Assembly (NCBI GenBank): GCA_025774735.1 | Contig: JALGZU010000104.1 | Coordinates: forward strand, 1-20,551 | Direction of reading: 5' to 3' | Length of the DNA stretch: 20,551 bases | Source: a candidate division LCP-89 bacterium | GTDB lineage: Bacteria > Electryoneota > B3-LCP | Shown here: in pieces, positions 1-8,529 of the stretch | Layout: every line of letters starts with the position of its first letter | Numbering within the stretch: position 1 is the stretch's first letter | Made by a program: the position numbers and the translations under genes | Notes under the pieces: model-generated | What the model saw: the letters and a program-made list of their open reading frames with translations, nothing else | Databases searched by the model: none | What the model was told of the DNA's origin: nothing

Positions 1-260
1 CCTTCTCCGATGACCAGGAGCGGTGCGTTCAACAATTCGTAAAGCGGGTTGCCCGGCGCACGTGACATGTAATAGCGGCCGTCGGCTATGATTCTTTCCG
101 CATTAAAACCGAACCGGTACGCATCAGGATCGTTCCCTAGCGACGCCGTCAGAAAGACCAGCCGGCTCAGCAAAATCATGGCGAGCACACCCAAAAAGAG
201 ATACATTTCCTTCTTCTGAGCGGGCAACCGGAAATTGAGCTTTTCCAATAATGCATTCAT
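1..260 (-). CDS. Membrane glycosyltransferase (GT-C/GT39-like), N-terminal fragment
   Basis: The gene runs off the left edge, leaving the first 86 residues from an ATG at 260. An in-frame TAA at 312-314 bounds the frame upstream. A short basic cytoplasmic leader (about 1-18, RLPAQKKE) is followed by a hydrophobic segment (about 19-37, MYLFLGVLAMILLSRLVFL). Then comes a soluble loop with NDPDAYRFG and SRAPGNPLYELL. An acidic pair after the first membrane helix followed by a SRxPGxPL-type motif is typical of ArnT/PMT-like GT-C enzymes, which transfer sugars from polyprenyl phosphate on the outer face of the inner membrane. It lies 151 bp downstream of the AlgD-like gene, so it could be the next operon member or start its own transcript. 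The start is not certain because no strong ribosome site is seen; a TTG at 272 is possible. Family call moderately sure; substrate unknown. Confidence 0.6.
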   Translation of the reverse strand, partial: MNALLEKLNFRLPAQKKEMYLFLGVLAMILLSRLVFLTASLGNDPDAYRFGFNAERIIADGRYYMSRAPGNPLYELLNAPLLVIGE

Positions 261-411
261 CCCGATGATTACCAAGTACCTGAACTTTCCCTTATACCTT
301 TTTCGCTCTGATTAAATTGTAGTCATTCCGCCGCAGTAGATCTCCCCTACGAAGATGTCTTTTTCCATGGTATCAGAACACCCTGCTTGTGCGATGGCTC
401 AATCATGTATC
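261..411. other. Intergenic gap, largest between any two genes here
   Basis: These 151 bases lie between the stop of the AlgD-like gene and the start of the next membrane glycosyltransferase, both on the minus strand. The stretch is AT-richer near the downstream gene. I see no clear rho-independent terminator and no convincing -35/-10 pair. Two tiny minus-strand frames of 18-19 codons exist (starting MIEPSHKQG and MEKDIFVGE) but neither has a clear ribosome site or a recognisable product. It may carry a promoter or just be an untranslated spacer. Confidence 0.4.
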
Positions 412-1713
412 TTACCAGGCGATCCCCTTCACCTCCGCGTTCACCGGCGGCACCTTTGAACGGTTCAATTCGATAATCTCTTTGCCCGAGAGATCGTACG
501 GATTCAGATCGACGTCACTCTGCCCCACCACCAGGACGTCCGCGAATTCTATCAAATCTTCCAGCTTAGAGATCATGAGTTTATCGATATGCGGAATCTC
601 CCGTTCGATGTACTGGCGATTGGCGCCGAAAATGGATGAAATCCGGACGTTGGCATCGTAAATCTTCACCGGATAACCCCGCCCGATCAGGTATTCCACC
701 AGATGTACCAGAGGACTCTCGCGCAGATCGTCCGTCCCCGCCTTGAACGCCAGACCGATCACCCCCACAGGGCGCCGGTCACGGCGCGTAATCATCTTGA
801 GGGCTTCATCGATTTGTTCCCGGTTACTGGGGATTAGTGACGCCAGGACCGGAGTAACCTGATCGACCGAACGGGCGTAATAATTCAGGGCACGTACGTC
901 CTTGGGCAAACACGATCCGCCGAAAGCAAAACCCGGCTTCAGGTAGGCGCTGGATGTGTTCAACTTATCATCCCGGCAGAAGATGTCCATCAGGAGATGT
1001 GAATCCACGCCGGCGCTCCTGCAGAGACGGCCGATTTCGTTTGCGAAACAGATCTTCAACGCATGAAAAGAGTTGGAGGCGTACTTGATCATCTCCGCCG
1101 CTTCAATGGGAACCGTAACCAAGGGCGCTTCGACAGCAGTGTACAGTTCCGATACGATATCAGCCGCCCGCTCATCCATCGAGCCGATCACCGTATAAGG
1201 CGGATGATGAAAATCGTACACGGAAGTCCCTTCGCGCAGGAATTCGGGATTGATGCACAAACCGAAGTTTTCCCCGGCCTTCTTTCCGGACGCCTCTTCC
1301 AGGATTGGCAACGCCTGGCTACGAATCGATCCGGGTAGCATCGTCGAACGGTTAACCACCACGTGGTACTTCGTCTTCGATGCCAGCGCACTCCCTATCG
1401 CCCGGCAACAGGCCGCCACGTAATCCAGGTTCAAACTGCCGTTCTCGTTGGATGGCGTCCCAACACAGATCAAGCTGACGTCGCAGCTCTGGATGGCATC
1501 CTCCGTAGATTCCGTGGCGCTAAGACGGCCGCCTGCGACCGTTTCCCGCACGATTTCGCCGATCTCGTCTTCGACTATCGTGGACTTGCCCTCGTTGATC
1601 ATGCGCACTTTATCGGGATTGACGTCCACTCCGATGACGCGATGCCCCAAACGGGCGAAACAGGCCGCCGAAACGCACCCCACATATCCCAATCCGAAAA
1701 CCGCTATCTTCAT
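412..1713 (-). CDS. algD: GDP-mannose 6-dehydrogenase (AlgD-like)
   Basis: This cytoplasmic enzyme would oxidise GDP-mannose to GDP-mannuronate with two NAD+ per sugar, the committed step of alginate-type uronic acid supply. The chosen start gives 433 residues, close to the 436 of Pseudomonas AlgD. The NAD-binding GLGYVG is at 7-12, CVGTPS at 83-88, NPEFLRE at 155-161, AEMIKY at 206-211 (Lys210) and GGSCLPKD at 265-272. The catalytic Cys268 falls at the same number as in AlgD. FKAGTDDLRESPL (323-335) and the C-terminal GIAW also match AlgD (GICW). A longer frame opens at 1821, but its first 36 residues have no family character and overlap the gene upstream. A GGAG lies 9 nt before the ATG at 1713. 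A UDP-sugar dehydrogenase is the alternative, but the tail and NPEFLRE context favour GDP-mannose. Confidence 0.88.
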   Translation of the reverse strand: MKIAVFGLGYVGCVSAACFARLGHRVIGVDVNPDKVRMINEGKSTIVEDEIGEIVRETVAGGRLSATESTEDAIQSCDVSLICVGTPSNENGSLNLDYVAACCRAIGSALASKTKYHVVVNRSTMLPGSIRSQALPILEEASGKKAGENFGLCINPEFLREGTSVYDFHHPPYTVIGSMDERAADIVSELYTAVEAPLVTVPIEAAEMIKYASNSFHALKICFANEIGRLCRSAGVDSHLLMDIFCRDDKLNTSSAYLKPGFAFGGSCLPKDVRALNYYARSVDQVTPVLASLIPSNREQIDEALKMITRRDRRPVGVIGLAFKAGTDDLRESPLVHLVEYLIGRGYPVKIYDANVRISSIFGANRQYIEREIPHIDKLMISKLEDLIEFADVLVVGQSDVDLNPYDLSGKEIIELNRSKVPPVNAEVKGIAW

Positions 1714-1722
1714 CGGCTTTTT

Positions 1723-1726
1723 CTCC
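1723..1726 (-). promoter_or_regulatory. Ribosome binding site deciding the algD start
   Basis: The minus strand reads GGAG with a 9-nt A-rich spacer before the ATG at 1713. This supports 1713 over the upstream in-frame codon at 1821 as the true start of the GDP-mannose dehydrogenase. Confidence 0.6.
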
Positions 1727-1735
1727 GCTCTCCGT

Positions 1736-2791
1736 TCACTGGATGGATGCCTTAATATACTCGTTGATCCGGGCGATCGTGTTATCCCAGTAATCCTGCC
1801 GCTCGCAACGCAGTTCAGCAACTTCCGCCCGGTAATGGTCCAGCTGGCTCAGCAGCTCTTTCACGGCACGCTCGATATCCTGCGCAGTGTTATCGACGAA
1901 AATAGCGCCGCGATAAAAATTCTCCCTGAGCACAGCCCAGTCCGAAGTGACGATGGGTATAGCCCAGGACATGGCTTCGTAGGCTCCCATCTGCATCACG
2001 TGGTCGTTCTTCACCAGGATGATCGCTCCGTCCATCGCCTGCACCAGACCTACGTAGTCGGGGCGGGGCTGAAAGTCGGTGAAGATGACGTTTTCCGGCG
2101 CGCTGCTGACCAGGTCAGGCGGTGCGTTTTTCAACGCTCCGGTAATGTAGAAACGTACCCCCGTCAACCGCCGGCAAGCTTCCAACACTTCCTGCGTAGG
2201 TTCATCCTGCGCGAAAGTCCCGATAACCACCAGGCTGGGCTCTTCTGACCGCTCGAAAGGAATTACCGGTTCCTCCTTGACCGACAGAGCCCCCAGAACC
2301 TCGACCTTCCCTCCCCAGGATTCCGCCAACTCTCGGTGATACTGATTCGTGACGATGCTGAACAACGAATGCCGGTAAGCGTATTTCATAACCGGCAGCG
2401 ACCAGTTCCACTGTGGTTTGTTGAAAAGTCCCGAGTGCGAATCGATCACGTACTCGACGCGTACAAAGCGGGAGACCAGGAACACCGTCAAAGGCAGGAA
2501 TATGGGCTGATTCATCACGAAAACGAGCTGCGGCCGCCTCTTCAGCAGGTACCAGACCGTGTGTAGAGTCATCACCAGGTATCGCAGGATCGCTTTAGGT
2601 ACGTTCCCTTTACCTGCGAGATAGGTGAAATAGACCGGTTCCGCACCGAAACTCTCGGCCAGGGTCTGGCTGCGCCTCGAATAAGGTAACCAGGTCAGGA
2701 AAACTTTGCGCGTTGCCGGATTTAAGCTGCTCGGGCTGATACCGCCAGCTTGTATCCGCTCGTCTGGTTTTTCGACCGTCGCTCGCTCCAT
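1736..2791 (-). CDS. Glycosyltransferase, GT-B fold (GT4-like)
   Basis: The 351-residue protein probably transfers a sugar from a nucleotide donor to the lipid-linked repeat unit at the cytoplasmic face of the inner membrane. The N-terminal half begins with a beta strand (KVFLTWLPYSRRSQ, about 28-41) and contains DSHSGLFNKPQW and VTNQYHRELAESWG. The C-terminal half has VVIGTFAQDEPTQEV and the donor-site-like GAYEAMSWAIPIVTSD, with the glutamate usual in this family. It is somewhat divergent from classical GT4. The gene overlaps the methyltransferase upstream by 70 bp, and the first 27 residues look unlike a GT start, so the ATG at 2791 may be too early. No other ATG/GTG/TTG occurs before the fold begins. 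Sugar and acceptor cannot be told. Confidence 0.72.
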   Translation of the reverse strand: MERATVEKPDERIQAGGISPSSLNPATRKVFLTWLPYSRRSQTLAESFGAEPVYFTYLAGKGNVPKAILRYLVMTLHTVWYLLKRRPQLVFVMNQPIFLPLTVFLVSRFVRVEYVIDSHSGLFNKPQWNWSLPVMKYAYRHSLFSIVTNQYHRELAESWGGKVEVLGALSVKEEPVIPFERSEEPSLVVIGTFAQDEPTQEVLEACRRLTGVRFYITGALKNAPPDLVSSAPENVIFTDFQPRPDYVGLVQAMDGAIILVKNDHVMQMGAYEAMSWAIPIVTSDWAVLRENFYRGAIFVDNTAQDIERAVKELLSQLDHYRAEVAELRCERQDYWDNTIARINEYIKASIQ

Positions 2792-3435
2792 AGGCTCAAG
2801 GGGTAACTGATGGGAAACAAACCATAGGCCAGTTTGGGTGCTCTCAATGCCAGCCGGTAGAGGGCCGCCGAAACCGGGCTCTTAAGCAGATAGGTCCAGC
2901 GATCCAGCTCGAATCCGGACCGACTCAGCTTCTCTTTCAAGATCTCGACCGTGTAGTGGTGTACGACGGAGAATTTCTCCATATGCCGCGCTTTTTCTGC
3001 TTCAGAAAAACCTGGATAGGTGAAAGAATCGACGCTCAGAGCCAGCCTGCCGCCCGCTCTCATGACCCGGCGCATTTCACCCAATGCTCCCAGATCGTCT
3101 TCAAAATGCTCGAGAATGCAAATTCCGACAGCACAATCGAAGGCTCCGTCTTTGAACGGCAGATGATGAGCATCGTTCCGGATGGCGCCCTGCATCGTTC
3201 CCGCCTGGAGGCGTGCCCGTTGCAGGCGCTTCAAGTTCAGGTCAAATCCCACCACTCCGCCCACCTGCGGTATCATTTTAGCCGTCCAATAGCCATCGCC
3301 GCAGGCCACGTCGAGCAGCCGTTCGGATCCCTGCAAATCGAGATACTGCATCAAGAGCTTATATTCGAGTTGCCGGGAAACGTTCAGCCCGTTCAGCGGA
3401 ATATGTATATCTCTGCCGAGTATCCTTACTTCCAT
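2722..3435 (-). CDS. SAM-dependent methyltransferase, class I
   Basis: A 237-residue soluble protein of the Methyltransf_11 type. Motif I is LLDVACGDGYW (40-50), the acidic residue binding the SAM ribose is in VVGFDLN (61-67), motif II-like NDAHHLPF follows, and a post-motif ICILEHFEDDLGALGEM matches the usual E-H-x(3)-D helix. The C-terminus ends with a GYKLAVSAR strand typical of these enzymes. It most likely O-methylates a sugar of the repeat unit, or a lipid-linked intermediate. It starts 4 nt after the stop of the heparinase-like gene, so translation is probably coupled, and its last 70 bp overlap the next glycosyltransferase. The substrate is inferred only from the setting. Confidence 0.8.
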   Translation of the reverse strand: MEVRILGRDIHIPLNGLNVSRQLEYKLLMQYLDLQGSERLLDVACGDGYWTAKMIPQVGGVVGFDLNLKRLQRARLQAGTMQGAIRNDAHHLPFKDGAFDCAVGICILEHFEDDLGALGEMRRVMRAGGRLALSVDSFTYPGFSEAEKARHMEKFSVVHHYTVEILKEKLSRSGFELDRWTYLLKSPVSAALYRLALRAPKLAYGLFPISYPLSLWSERRSKNQTSGYKLAVSARAA

Positions 3436-3439
3436 ACAC

Positions 3440-5470
3440 CTACTGGATATCCACCACCAACCGGTCGTCCACCCACTTCCAGTATAACTTTAAGTTATCA
3501 TTAATAAATAACGAATTATTTGAAGTTTTTATGTCTGCTGAAGAAGCCGTATCACCTGCTTCAAAGAAGACATTTACGACATCTACCGGGGTCTCTCTCA
3601 CGATGGACTCCGTCACCACGCTTGCCGGAAGGTAGCTGCCGTTTCTGTGGCAAACCCAACCTTGCCACTTCGGCTCGGTCGCTCCTCTGAAAACCTCAAT
3701 GTCGGTCGGTTCTTCAGCGATGAGGATCTGGTCAAGTCGCCTCTGATCGGTTCGCCAGACGACATGATTAGAATCTGCGATGACCGCTTCCCAGTTTTCA
3801 TCTGCATGAAAGGCCACCTCGATGCGGTGTTGCCCGCGTCCAGTGATGCGGTCTGCAACCAGAAGTACGAAGGGTCCATCAGTCATCAGGAACATGGCTC
3901 TGCGGTGGATGACCGGATTTTTCAGGCGCGTGTAGCCATCATGCTCAGCGGTGATGACGATGCCTCGCGGTAGCTCTTTCTTCTCGATCAGCTTCACCCT
4001 TGCTCCGCGACCGAAATTGAAGGCTCCTGATACGTCGGAACTGTCGCATTCATCTATGGTCACTGTATTGTGAGCCAGGGTGGATCGAGCAAAAGCGCGT
4101 GCCTCTCCATCAACGTAACTGAATCCACCCGGATCCACCAGAAAACGGCAATCCGACAGGTGGATTTCAAAACTCAAGCTGTCGGCGTGAGCGTGATGAG
4201 AGGCTCCGGGCAGGCCGAACAGGCCTGCGTCGAAGAGCAGCGCTCCTCCGTCTGCAGGCGTGGCGATCCAATACCCGCCGCAGCTATAAATACCACCGGA
4301 TGACGGTCTAAATCCCTCAGAGAGGTCCTCGAGACTCAGGCCGTTCAACATTAACTGTAGGTTGACACCGATTTCCGGGTTCCTATTGCCCGTTTTCAAA
4401 AGCCGACCCAATTCGGCGAAGGCGCATCCCTCGCGTTCCTCCCTGCTCGATCCAGCCATGCGGTCGCTGTCACCCAGCGCGAAGAAACCACCGTCGCGGG
4501 CTCTCAGCTGATCCGCCCGGACAGCCATCCGTGCCAGTTTCTGGGCGAAGTCGTCCGAAAACTCATTGCCCGTCGTCTTGCCCAGAACCCAGGCTTTGAG
4601 AAAGTTGGTGCCGGTGATCAGGTGATAGTTGGTGCTCAACTCGGCATTCATGCCATCGTCGAGTACCTGGTGGCGGATTTCACGCTCCAGAATCCGCTGA
4701 CCCATGGTCTGCCAGCGCGTTGCTCGGGAATGACCGGATAGGCAAGTTCCTAAACAGAACAGCGCCAGCCCTTCGTAAATCCGGTGATTGCCCGTTCGAG
4801 TCAGGTTCGTCTGGATTGTCCACCCGGCGGACGCCAGGCTGCGCAGCGCTGCCCGCCGACCTGTCTCGCCTAGATCGGGACCGGTCAAGGTGAGCACTTC
4901 GAGCAGAACCAGCACCCGGATAGATTCGTCCACAGAATCACGGCGGTTGCCCTCCTCGCTCACTCGATCCCATTCAGTGAGATAACCGTCGATCGCACTA
5001 AGATATTTTCCGTTGTCCTCCGCGATCGACGCAGCGCGTGCCAGCGACAGTAGAAATTCGAGTCTGCAGAGCATGCGATGGGAGTACTTTTCTGCGGTAC
5101 TTGCGCTTTCAGCGCCTGCTAAATCGATGCGCCGCCGACAAAATTCCTGCAAGGTGGTCCAACCCGAAACTACCTCATCCGCCTCACTCAACATATCGGT
5201 TCGCGCTCGTTCGGATTGCTTCCCTAAAACTTCTACAGCCCTGATGGGATCCAATCCGTAGCGCACAGGATCACCCCGGTCCAGCCAGGCTGTCTCCCGG
5301 CGTAGATGTATGCCCCGTAAAACCGGCATAGTGAGTTGCCGCCCGACTGTTTTTAATCGCCACAGGGTGGTGTCAAAGAGCTGTCCCGGCGTCTTGCCTC
5401 TGATCAGAGCCCGAGTCAAGTTAATCACCTCGCGCCGATAATGAAGCCGCCGAATGAGTGTTTCGGTCAC
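3440..5470 (-). CDS. Heparinase II/III family polysaccharide lyase-like protein
   Basis: The 676-residue protein has the two-part architecture of heparinase II/III and oligo-alginate lyases: an alpha/alpha toroid (to about 385) and a beta-sandwich (about 390-676). Expected active-site landmarks are present: TGNHRIYEG (Asn228, His229), AELSTNYH (Glu277, Tyr282, His283), the metal-site-like HHAHAD (425-430) and LAHNTV (His467). Such enzymes cleave uronic-acid polysaccharides by beta-elimination, which fits an AlgD-like enzyme in the same operon. There is no signal peptide: the N-terminus is basic and polar (MTETLIRRLHYRRE), so it may be cytoplasmic or peripheral. The GTG start at 5470 overlaps the upstream glycosyltransferase by 50 bp but has an AGGGG 7 nt before it; a second GTG at 5428 is possible. 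Family assignment is firm, substrate inferred. Confidence 0.85.
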   Translation of the reverse strand: MTETLIRRLHYRREVINLTRALIRGKTPGQLFDTTLWRLKTVGRQLTMPVLRGIHLRRETAWLDRGDPVRYGLDPIRAVEVLGKQSERARTDMLSEADEVVSGWTTLQEFCRRRIDLAGAESASTAEKYSHRMLCRLEFLLSLARAASIAEDNGKYLSAIDGYLTEWDRVSEEGNRRDSVDESIRVLVLLEVLTLTGPDLGETGRRAALRSLASAGWTIQTNLTRTGNHRIYEGLALFCLGTCLSGHSRATRWQTMGQRILEREIRHQVLDDGMNAELSTNYHLITGTNFLKAWVLGKTTGNEFSDDFAQKLARMAVRADQLRARDGGFFALGDSDRMAGSSREEREGCAFAELGRLLKTGNRNPEIGVNLQLMLNGLSLEDLSEGFRPSSGGIYSCGGYWIATPADGGALLFDAGLFGLPGASHHAHADSLSFEIHLSDCRFLVDPGGFSYVDGEARAFARSTLAHNTVTIDECDSSDVSGAFNFGRGARVKLIEKKELPRGIVITAEHDGYTRLKNPVIHRRAMFLMTDGPFVLLVADRITGRGQHRIEVAFHADENWEAVIADSNHVVWRTDQRRLDQILIAEEPTDIEVFRGATEPKWQGWVCHRNGSYLPASVVTESIVRETPVDVVNVFFEAGDTASSADIKTSNNSLFINDNLKLYWKWVDDRLVVDIQ

Positions 5471-6617
5471 CCATAAGCCCCTGGTACAGGGTCATGATTT
5501 TTTTACTCAGTTCATCCCAGCTGAACTGTTGAGCCGTCTGCATAATATGCTGACGATCCCATTCCCTCGCGAGAGCATCTCGAATTTCCCCCGCCAAGGC
5601 CTCGGGATCAGTAGTGTCGGGTATCAGTACCCCCAATCCCGGGTCCGCCAGCGCCTCCGGAACTCCGCCGACCGAAGTCGCCAACACCGGAGTACCGCAA
5701 ACGAGTGCTTCGTAGATGACCGTCGGCCATCCCTCCTTCGAACTGACCAGGCACATCAGCGCGGCGCCCGCCAGAAACCGGGGGACATCTCGGCGTGCGA
5801 TAATACCGTGAAAACTGACCCGATCTTCCAGACGTAGCTCCGCGACCAGCCGCTCCAGTCTCACCCTCGACGGACCCTCGCCGGCGATCTCCAGGTGGAC
5901 AGCCCGGGGGAGGTAAGGTATCGCGCGAATGAGCAGGTCAACCCGTTTCACGTCTCTCAGATTCCCCAGGAAGACGATTTTTTCCGTATCACGGTAGGAA
6001 TCTTCGACTCCAGCGAAGAGATGACCGGGAAAGCCGTTGGGAATGACCCGAAGCCGGTCTTCTTCAAATCCTAATTTGGTCAGTTCGCCGCGTAAAAAAC
6101 CGCTAACCGGAATCACGGCATCTGCACGATTTATAACGGACGCCAATCCCCTTCGCACCCCCTCCGGGATGGAATGCACATCACTGCCGTGGGCTGTAAC
6201 GACCAGTGGGGTATCACTTTTATCGAGCCATCGAGCGCAGGCCATCCCGTCAGGGAAGAGCGTATGCGCGTGCACAACGTCGAAGCTCTCATCGAAATTC
6301 TCATCGAGCGCCCGGCTGAGACTATCCACTGCCTTTGGTACCTTCGCTTGATCCATTATTCCCGAGTGGAAGGCAATCTCAACGGGCTCAAGCTCGTTTA
6401 CGAGGATCAAGTCGGGCCGGGTTCTATACCGATACCGTTTAAATCCGGATAACAACTGACCGAGGTTGATTTCTCCACGCCGCGCCGTCCGGTCGACCGG
6501 TACCGCCACACTCACGTCGCATCTTTGTGCCAGCGCGGCGGTCTGTTCCGAAACAAAGGCCCCGAAATTAGACCAGTCTCTGCGCGGCCATAAATGGGAT
6601 ACGACCAGAATTTTCAA
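5421..6617 (-). CDS. Glycosyltransferase family 4
   Basis: A 398-residue GT-B enzyme. The N-terminal domain holds VSHLWPRRDWSNFGAFV, HAHTLFPDG and VTAHGSDVHSIP, the last being a hallmark of retaining GT4 enzymes. The C-terminal domain begins at VIPNGFPG and KIVFLGNLRDVKRVDLL. It contains the donor-binding SSKEGWPTVIYEAL, with the E-x7-E glutamates, and GTPVLATSVGG. It would add one sugar of the repeat unit at the cytoplasmic membrane face. The start is TTG: an in-frame TGA lies two codons upstream, so no earlier start exists, and no strong ribosome site is visible. It follows the carbamoyltransferase by 27 nt and overlaps the heparinase-like gene by 50 bp. Specificity unknown. Confidence 0.85.
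   Translation of the reverse strand: MKILVVSHLWPRRDWSNFGAFVSEQTAALAQRCDVSVAVPVDRTARRGEINLGQLLSGFKRYRYRTRPDLILVNELEPVEIAFHSGIMDQAKVPKAVDSLSRALDENFDESFDVVHAHTLFPDGMACARWLDKSDTPLVVTAHGSDVHSIPEGVRRGLASVINRADAVIPVSGFLRGELTKLGFEEDRLRVIPNGFPGHLFAGVEDSYRDTEKIVFLGNLRDVKRVDLLIRAIPYLPRAVHLEIAGEGPSRVRLERLVAELRLEDRVSFHGIIARRDVPRFLAGAALMCLVSSKEGWPTVIYEALVCGTPVLATSVGGVPEALADPGLGVLIPDTTDPEALAGEIRDALAREWDRQHIMQTAQQFSWDELSKKIMTLYQGLMGDRNTHSAASLSARGD
5478..5482 (-). promoter_or_regulatory. Ribosome binding site for the heparinase-like gene
   Basis: AGGGG on the minus strand sits 7 nt before the GTG at 5470, inside the end of the upstream glycosyltransferase. It supports the long overlap as real rather than a start at the internal GTG 5428, which has no such site. 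Confidence 0.5.
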
Positions 6618-6644
6618 AGGTCAGCCCGTGTGGTAAAAATAAGA

Positions 6645-8519
6645 TTATTCATGAAGAGGATCTCTCCCCTCTCTCCAGACCAGAAACGGTCCGATAGAAA
6701 GCACGTCGACGCAATTCTTTTCGAGTGACCGCAGGGCATCGTCTGGAGTACACACGATAGGCTCCTCGTGCATGTTAAAGCTGGTATTGACCAGCAGAGG
6801 CAGCCCCGTGCGTTTCTCGTACTCTTTCAAAATGCGGTAGTAAGACGGGTTGGCGGATTCCTTCACCACTTGAGGCCGCGCCGTGCCGTCCACGTGACAG
6901 ACGGCCCTGGCCCTCTCATGCCACTCTTGCTCGACGTCGAAGGTGATCGTCATAAAGTAGGAAGCATATTCGCCGCTCGCATAGTTCTTGTAAAGCTTGG
7001 GCGCCGCCTCGTGAAGCACACTGGGGGCAAACGGCATGAACTCCGTGCGTTGTAGGCGGTCGTTCAACCATTCATTGATGTTCTCATCCGTAGGATCGGC
7101 TAGAATCGACCGGTTTCCCAGGGCGCGCGGGCCGTATTCCATGCGTCCGTTGAAGCGCCCCACGATCTTCTTGCGGGCGACCAGTTCGGCCGTTTCCGCT
7201 TCGATGTCTTTAGCCTGTCGCATTGGGAAGGAGTACTTCAGGAGCGTTTTTTGAATGTTGGAATCGCTGAAGTCGGGACCGTAGTAAACATCCTCTATCA
7301 CATCAGGCTCATAGGCTTTCCCCTGCTCCCGCAGATGTTCCGACCAGACCAGCATGGCAGCTCCGGTAGCTGTTCCACCATCCCCCATGTTGGGATGAAT
7401 GAAAACCGACTTGATGCCCTCGAGTTCGGCCACGCGCTGGTTGATCTTCACGTTGGCGAAAATCCCCCCGGCTAGCACAATATCTTCAAAGCCCGTTTCA
7501 TCGATAAAGGTGCGTGAAAACTCAACCACGTACTCCTCGATTAGCGCCTGCGCCGCGGCGGCGATATCCTCTCGATGGAAGGAATCTCCGTTGGTACCGG
7601 GCGGAGCATCAACGACTTTACCCTTTTGAAACCGGTACCGGAATGTATCGTGGAGATAGTCCAGCTGCAGATTCGAGTAGTGGCTCCCGTAATAATCCCC
7701 CCGCAGAAAATGGATCAGATTGGTGTTACGAATCTGGGCCGGGGTTTTCTCATCGGCGATGGGTGTGTGAAAATCTCTGCGGTCTTCGTTGATATCCACC
7801 ATCTGGCGCAGTTCTGATTTGAGCTTTTCCGGATCACCGTAAGCTGCCAAACCCGTAATTTTCCCTTCATGGCGGTTACGTTTAAAACCGAGGTACTTGG
7901 TTACTCCGCTATAGAATTTTCCCAGCGAATGGCGGTCCAGCACTGAGTGCAAGCTGCGGACTACACCTCCCTCTCCTATGAAAACGCCCATCGATTGCCC
8001 GTCGCCGGACCCATCGCCGGTGATGATCAGCGCCCGGTCTTTCCCCCCCTGGTAATAGGCGGTGGCGGCATGGCAAAAATGGTGATCCCGGGTTTCAATA
8101 GTGGCGGTTGTTATTCCACAGCCCGCCAGAGCGGTCCTGTATTTTTCCATGGCGTACCGGCGCCCATCCTCCCAGGGATCGGATCGGAACTGGCGCATTA
8201 CCAGGTCTTTCACCATGCGCGTTCGGAACGCCAGGTCCTTCTCGTTAGCCGTATCGAAACGTCCGCTGCGGTCCACGACGTAGTCCGTGTACCAGCGCGG
8301 CATCCGTTCGAAGTTTGAATTGAATCCTAGGACCACCTTGTCAACGTCTCCCGCTGACACGCCGGCGATGCGCAGCACTTCAGCGATGGCCAGATAGGGA
8401 AAACCGCAATGGTATTTGATCCGCGACAACCTCTCCTCGGCGATGGAGGCGGTAATCTTCCCATCGACCAGGAGGGTGGCCGTGGCATCATGCAGGATAT
8501 TCAGACCTAAAACAACCAT
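6645..8519 (-). CDS. Carbamoyltransferase, NodU/CmcH family
   Basis: The 624-residue protein spans the full NodU/CmcH/TobZ family length. The N-terminal Kae1-like domain carries VVLGLNILHDATATLL, EERLSRIKYHCGFP, a metal/adenylate-site HHFCHAATAYY and the phosphate loop GDGSGDGQS. LAGGIFANVKINQ closes that domain. The C-terminal domain has GRMEYGPRALGNRSILADP and NTSFNMHEEP, both highly conserved in the family. These enzymes make carbamoyl-adenylate from carbamoyl phosphate and ATP and pass the carbamoyl group to a hydroxyl; here a sugar of the EPS repeat unit is the likely acceptor. The ATG has a GGAG 6 nt upstream, so this gene is expressed with its own strong ribosome site after the damaged Wzy gene. 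The family call is very secure. Confidence 0.93.
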   Translation of the reverse strand: MVVLGLNILHDATATLLVDGKITASIAEERLSRIKYHCGFPYLAIAEVLRIAGVSAGDVDKVVLGFNSNFERMPRWYTDYVVDRSGRFDTANEKDLAFRTRMVKDLVMRQFRSDPWEDGRRYAMEKYRTALAGCGITTATIETRDHHFCHAATAYYQGGKDRALIITGDGSGDGQSMGVFIGEGGVVRSLHSVLDRHSLGKFYSGVTKYLGFKRNRHEGKITGLAAYGDPEKLKSELRQMVDINEDRRDFHTPIADEKTPAQIRNTNLIHFLRGDYYGSHYSNLQLDYLHDTFRYRFQKGKVVDAPPGTNGDSFHREDIAAAAQALIEEYVVEFSRTFIDETGFEDIVLAGGIFANVKINQRVAELEGIKSVFIHPNMGDGGTATGAAMLVWSEHLREQGKAYEPDVIEDVYYGPDFSDSNIQKTLLKYSFPMRQAKDIEAETAELVARKKIVGRFNGRMEYGPRALGNRSILADPTDENINEWLNDRLQRTEFMPFAPSVLHEAAPKLYKNYASGEYASYFMTITFDVEQEWHERARAVCHVDGTARPQVVKESANPSYYRILKEYEKRTGLPLLVNTSFNMHEEPIVCTPDDALRSLEKNCVDVLSIGPFLVWREGRDPLHE

Positions 8520-8525
8520 TTCTAT

Positions 8526-8529
8526 CTCC
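8526..8529 (-). promoter_or_regulatory. Ribosome binding site of the carbamoyltransferase gene
   Basis: GGAG on the minus strand with a 6-nt spacer before the ATG at 8519. It matters because the upstream Wzy frame now ends early, at 8738, instead of about 8610, so translation here cannot depend on close coupling. Confidence 0.55.

Noticed and set aside
1448..2248. Long plus-strand frame (266 codons) across two minus-strand genes
   Set aside because: It runs antisense to the dehydrogenase and a glycosyltransferase, has no recognisable motif and no fitting ribosome site. The opposite strand encodes clear families at the same place.
2956..3504. Plus-strand frame of 182 codons over the methyltransferase
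   Set aside because: Low-complexity antisense shadow of the methyltransferase and heparinase-like genes, with no domain character.
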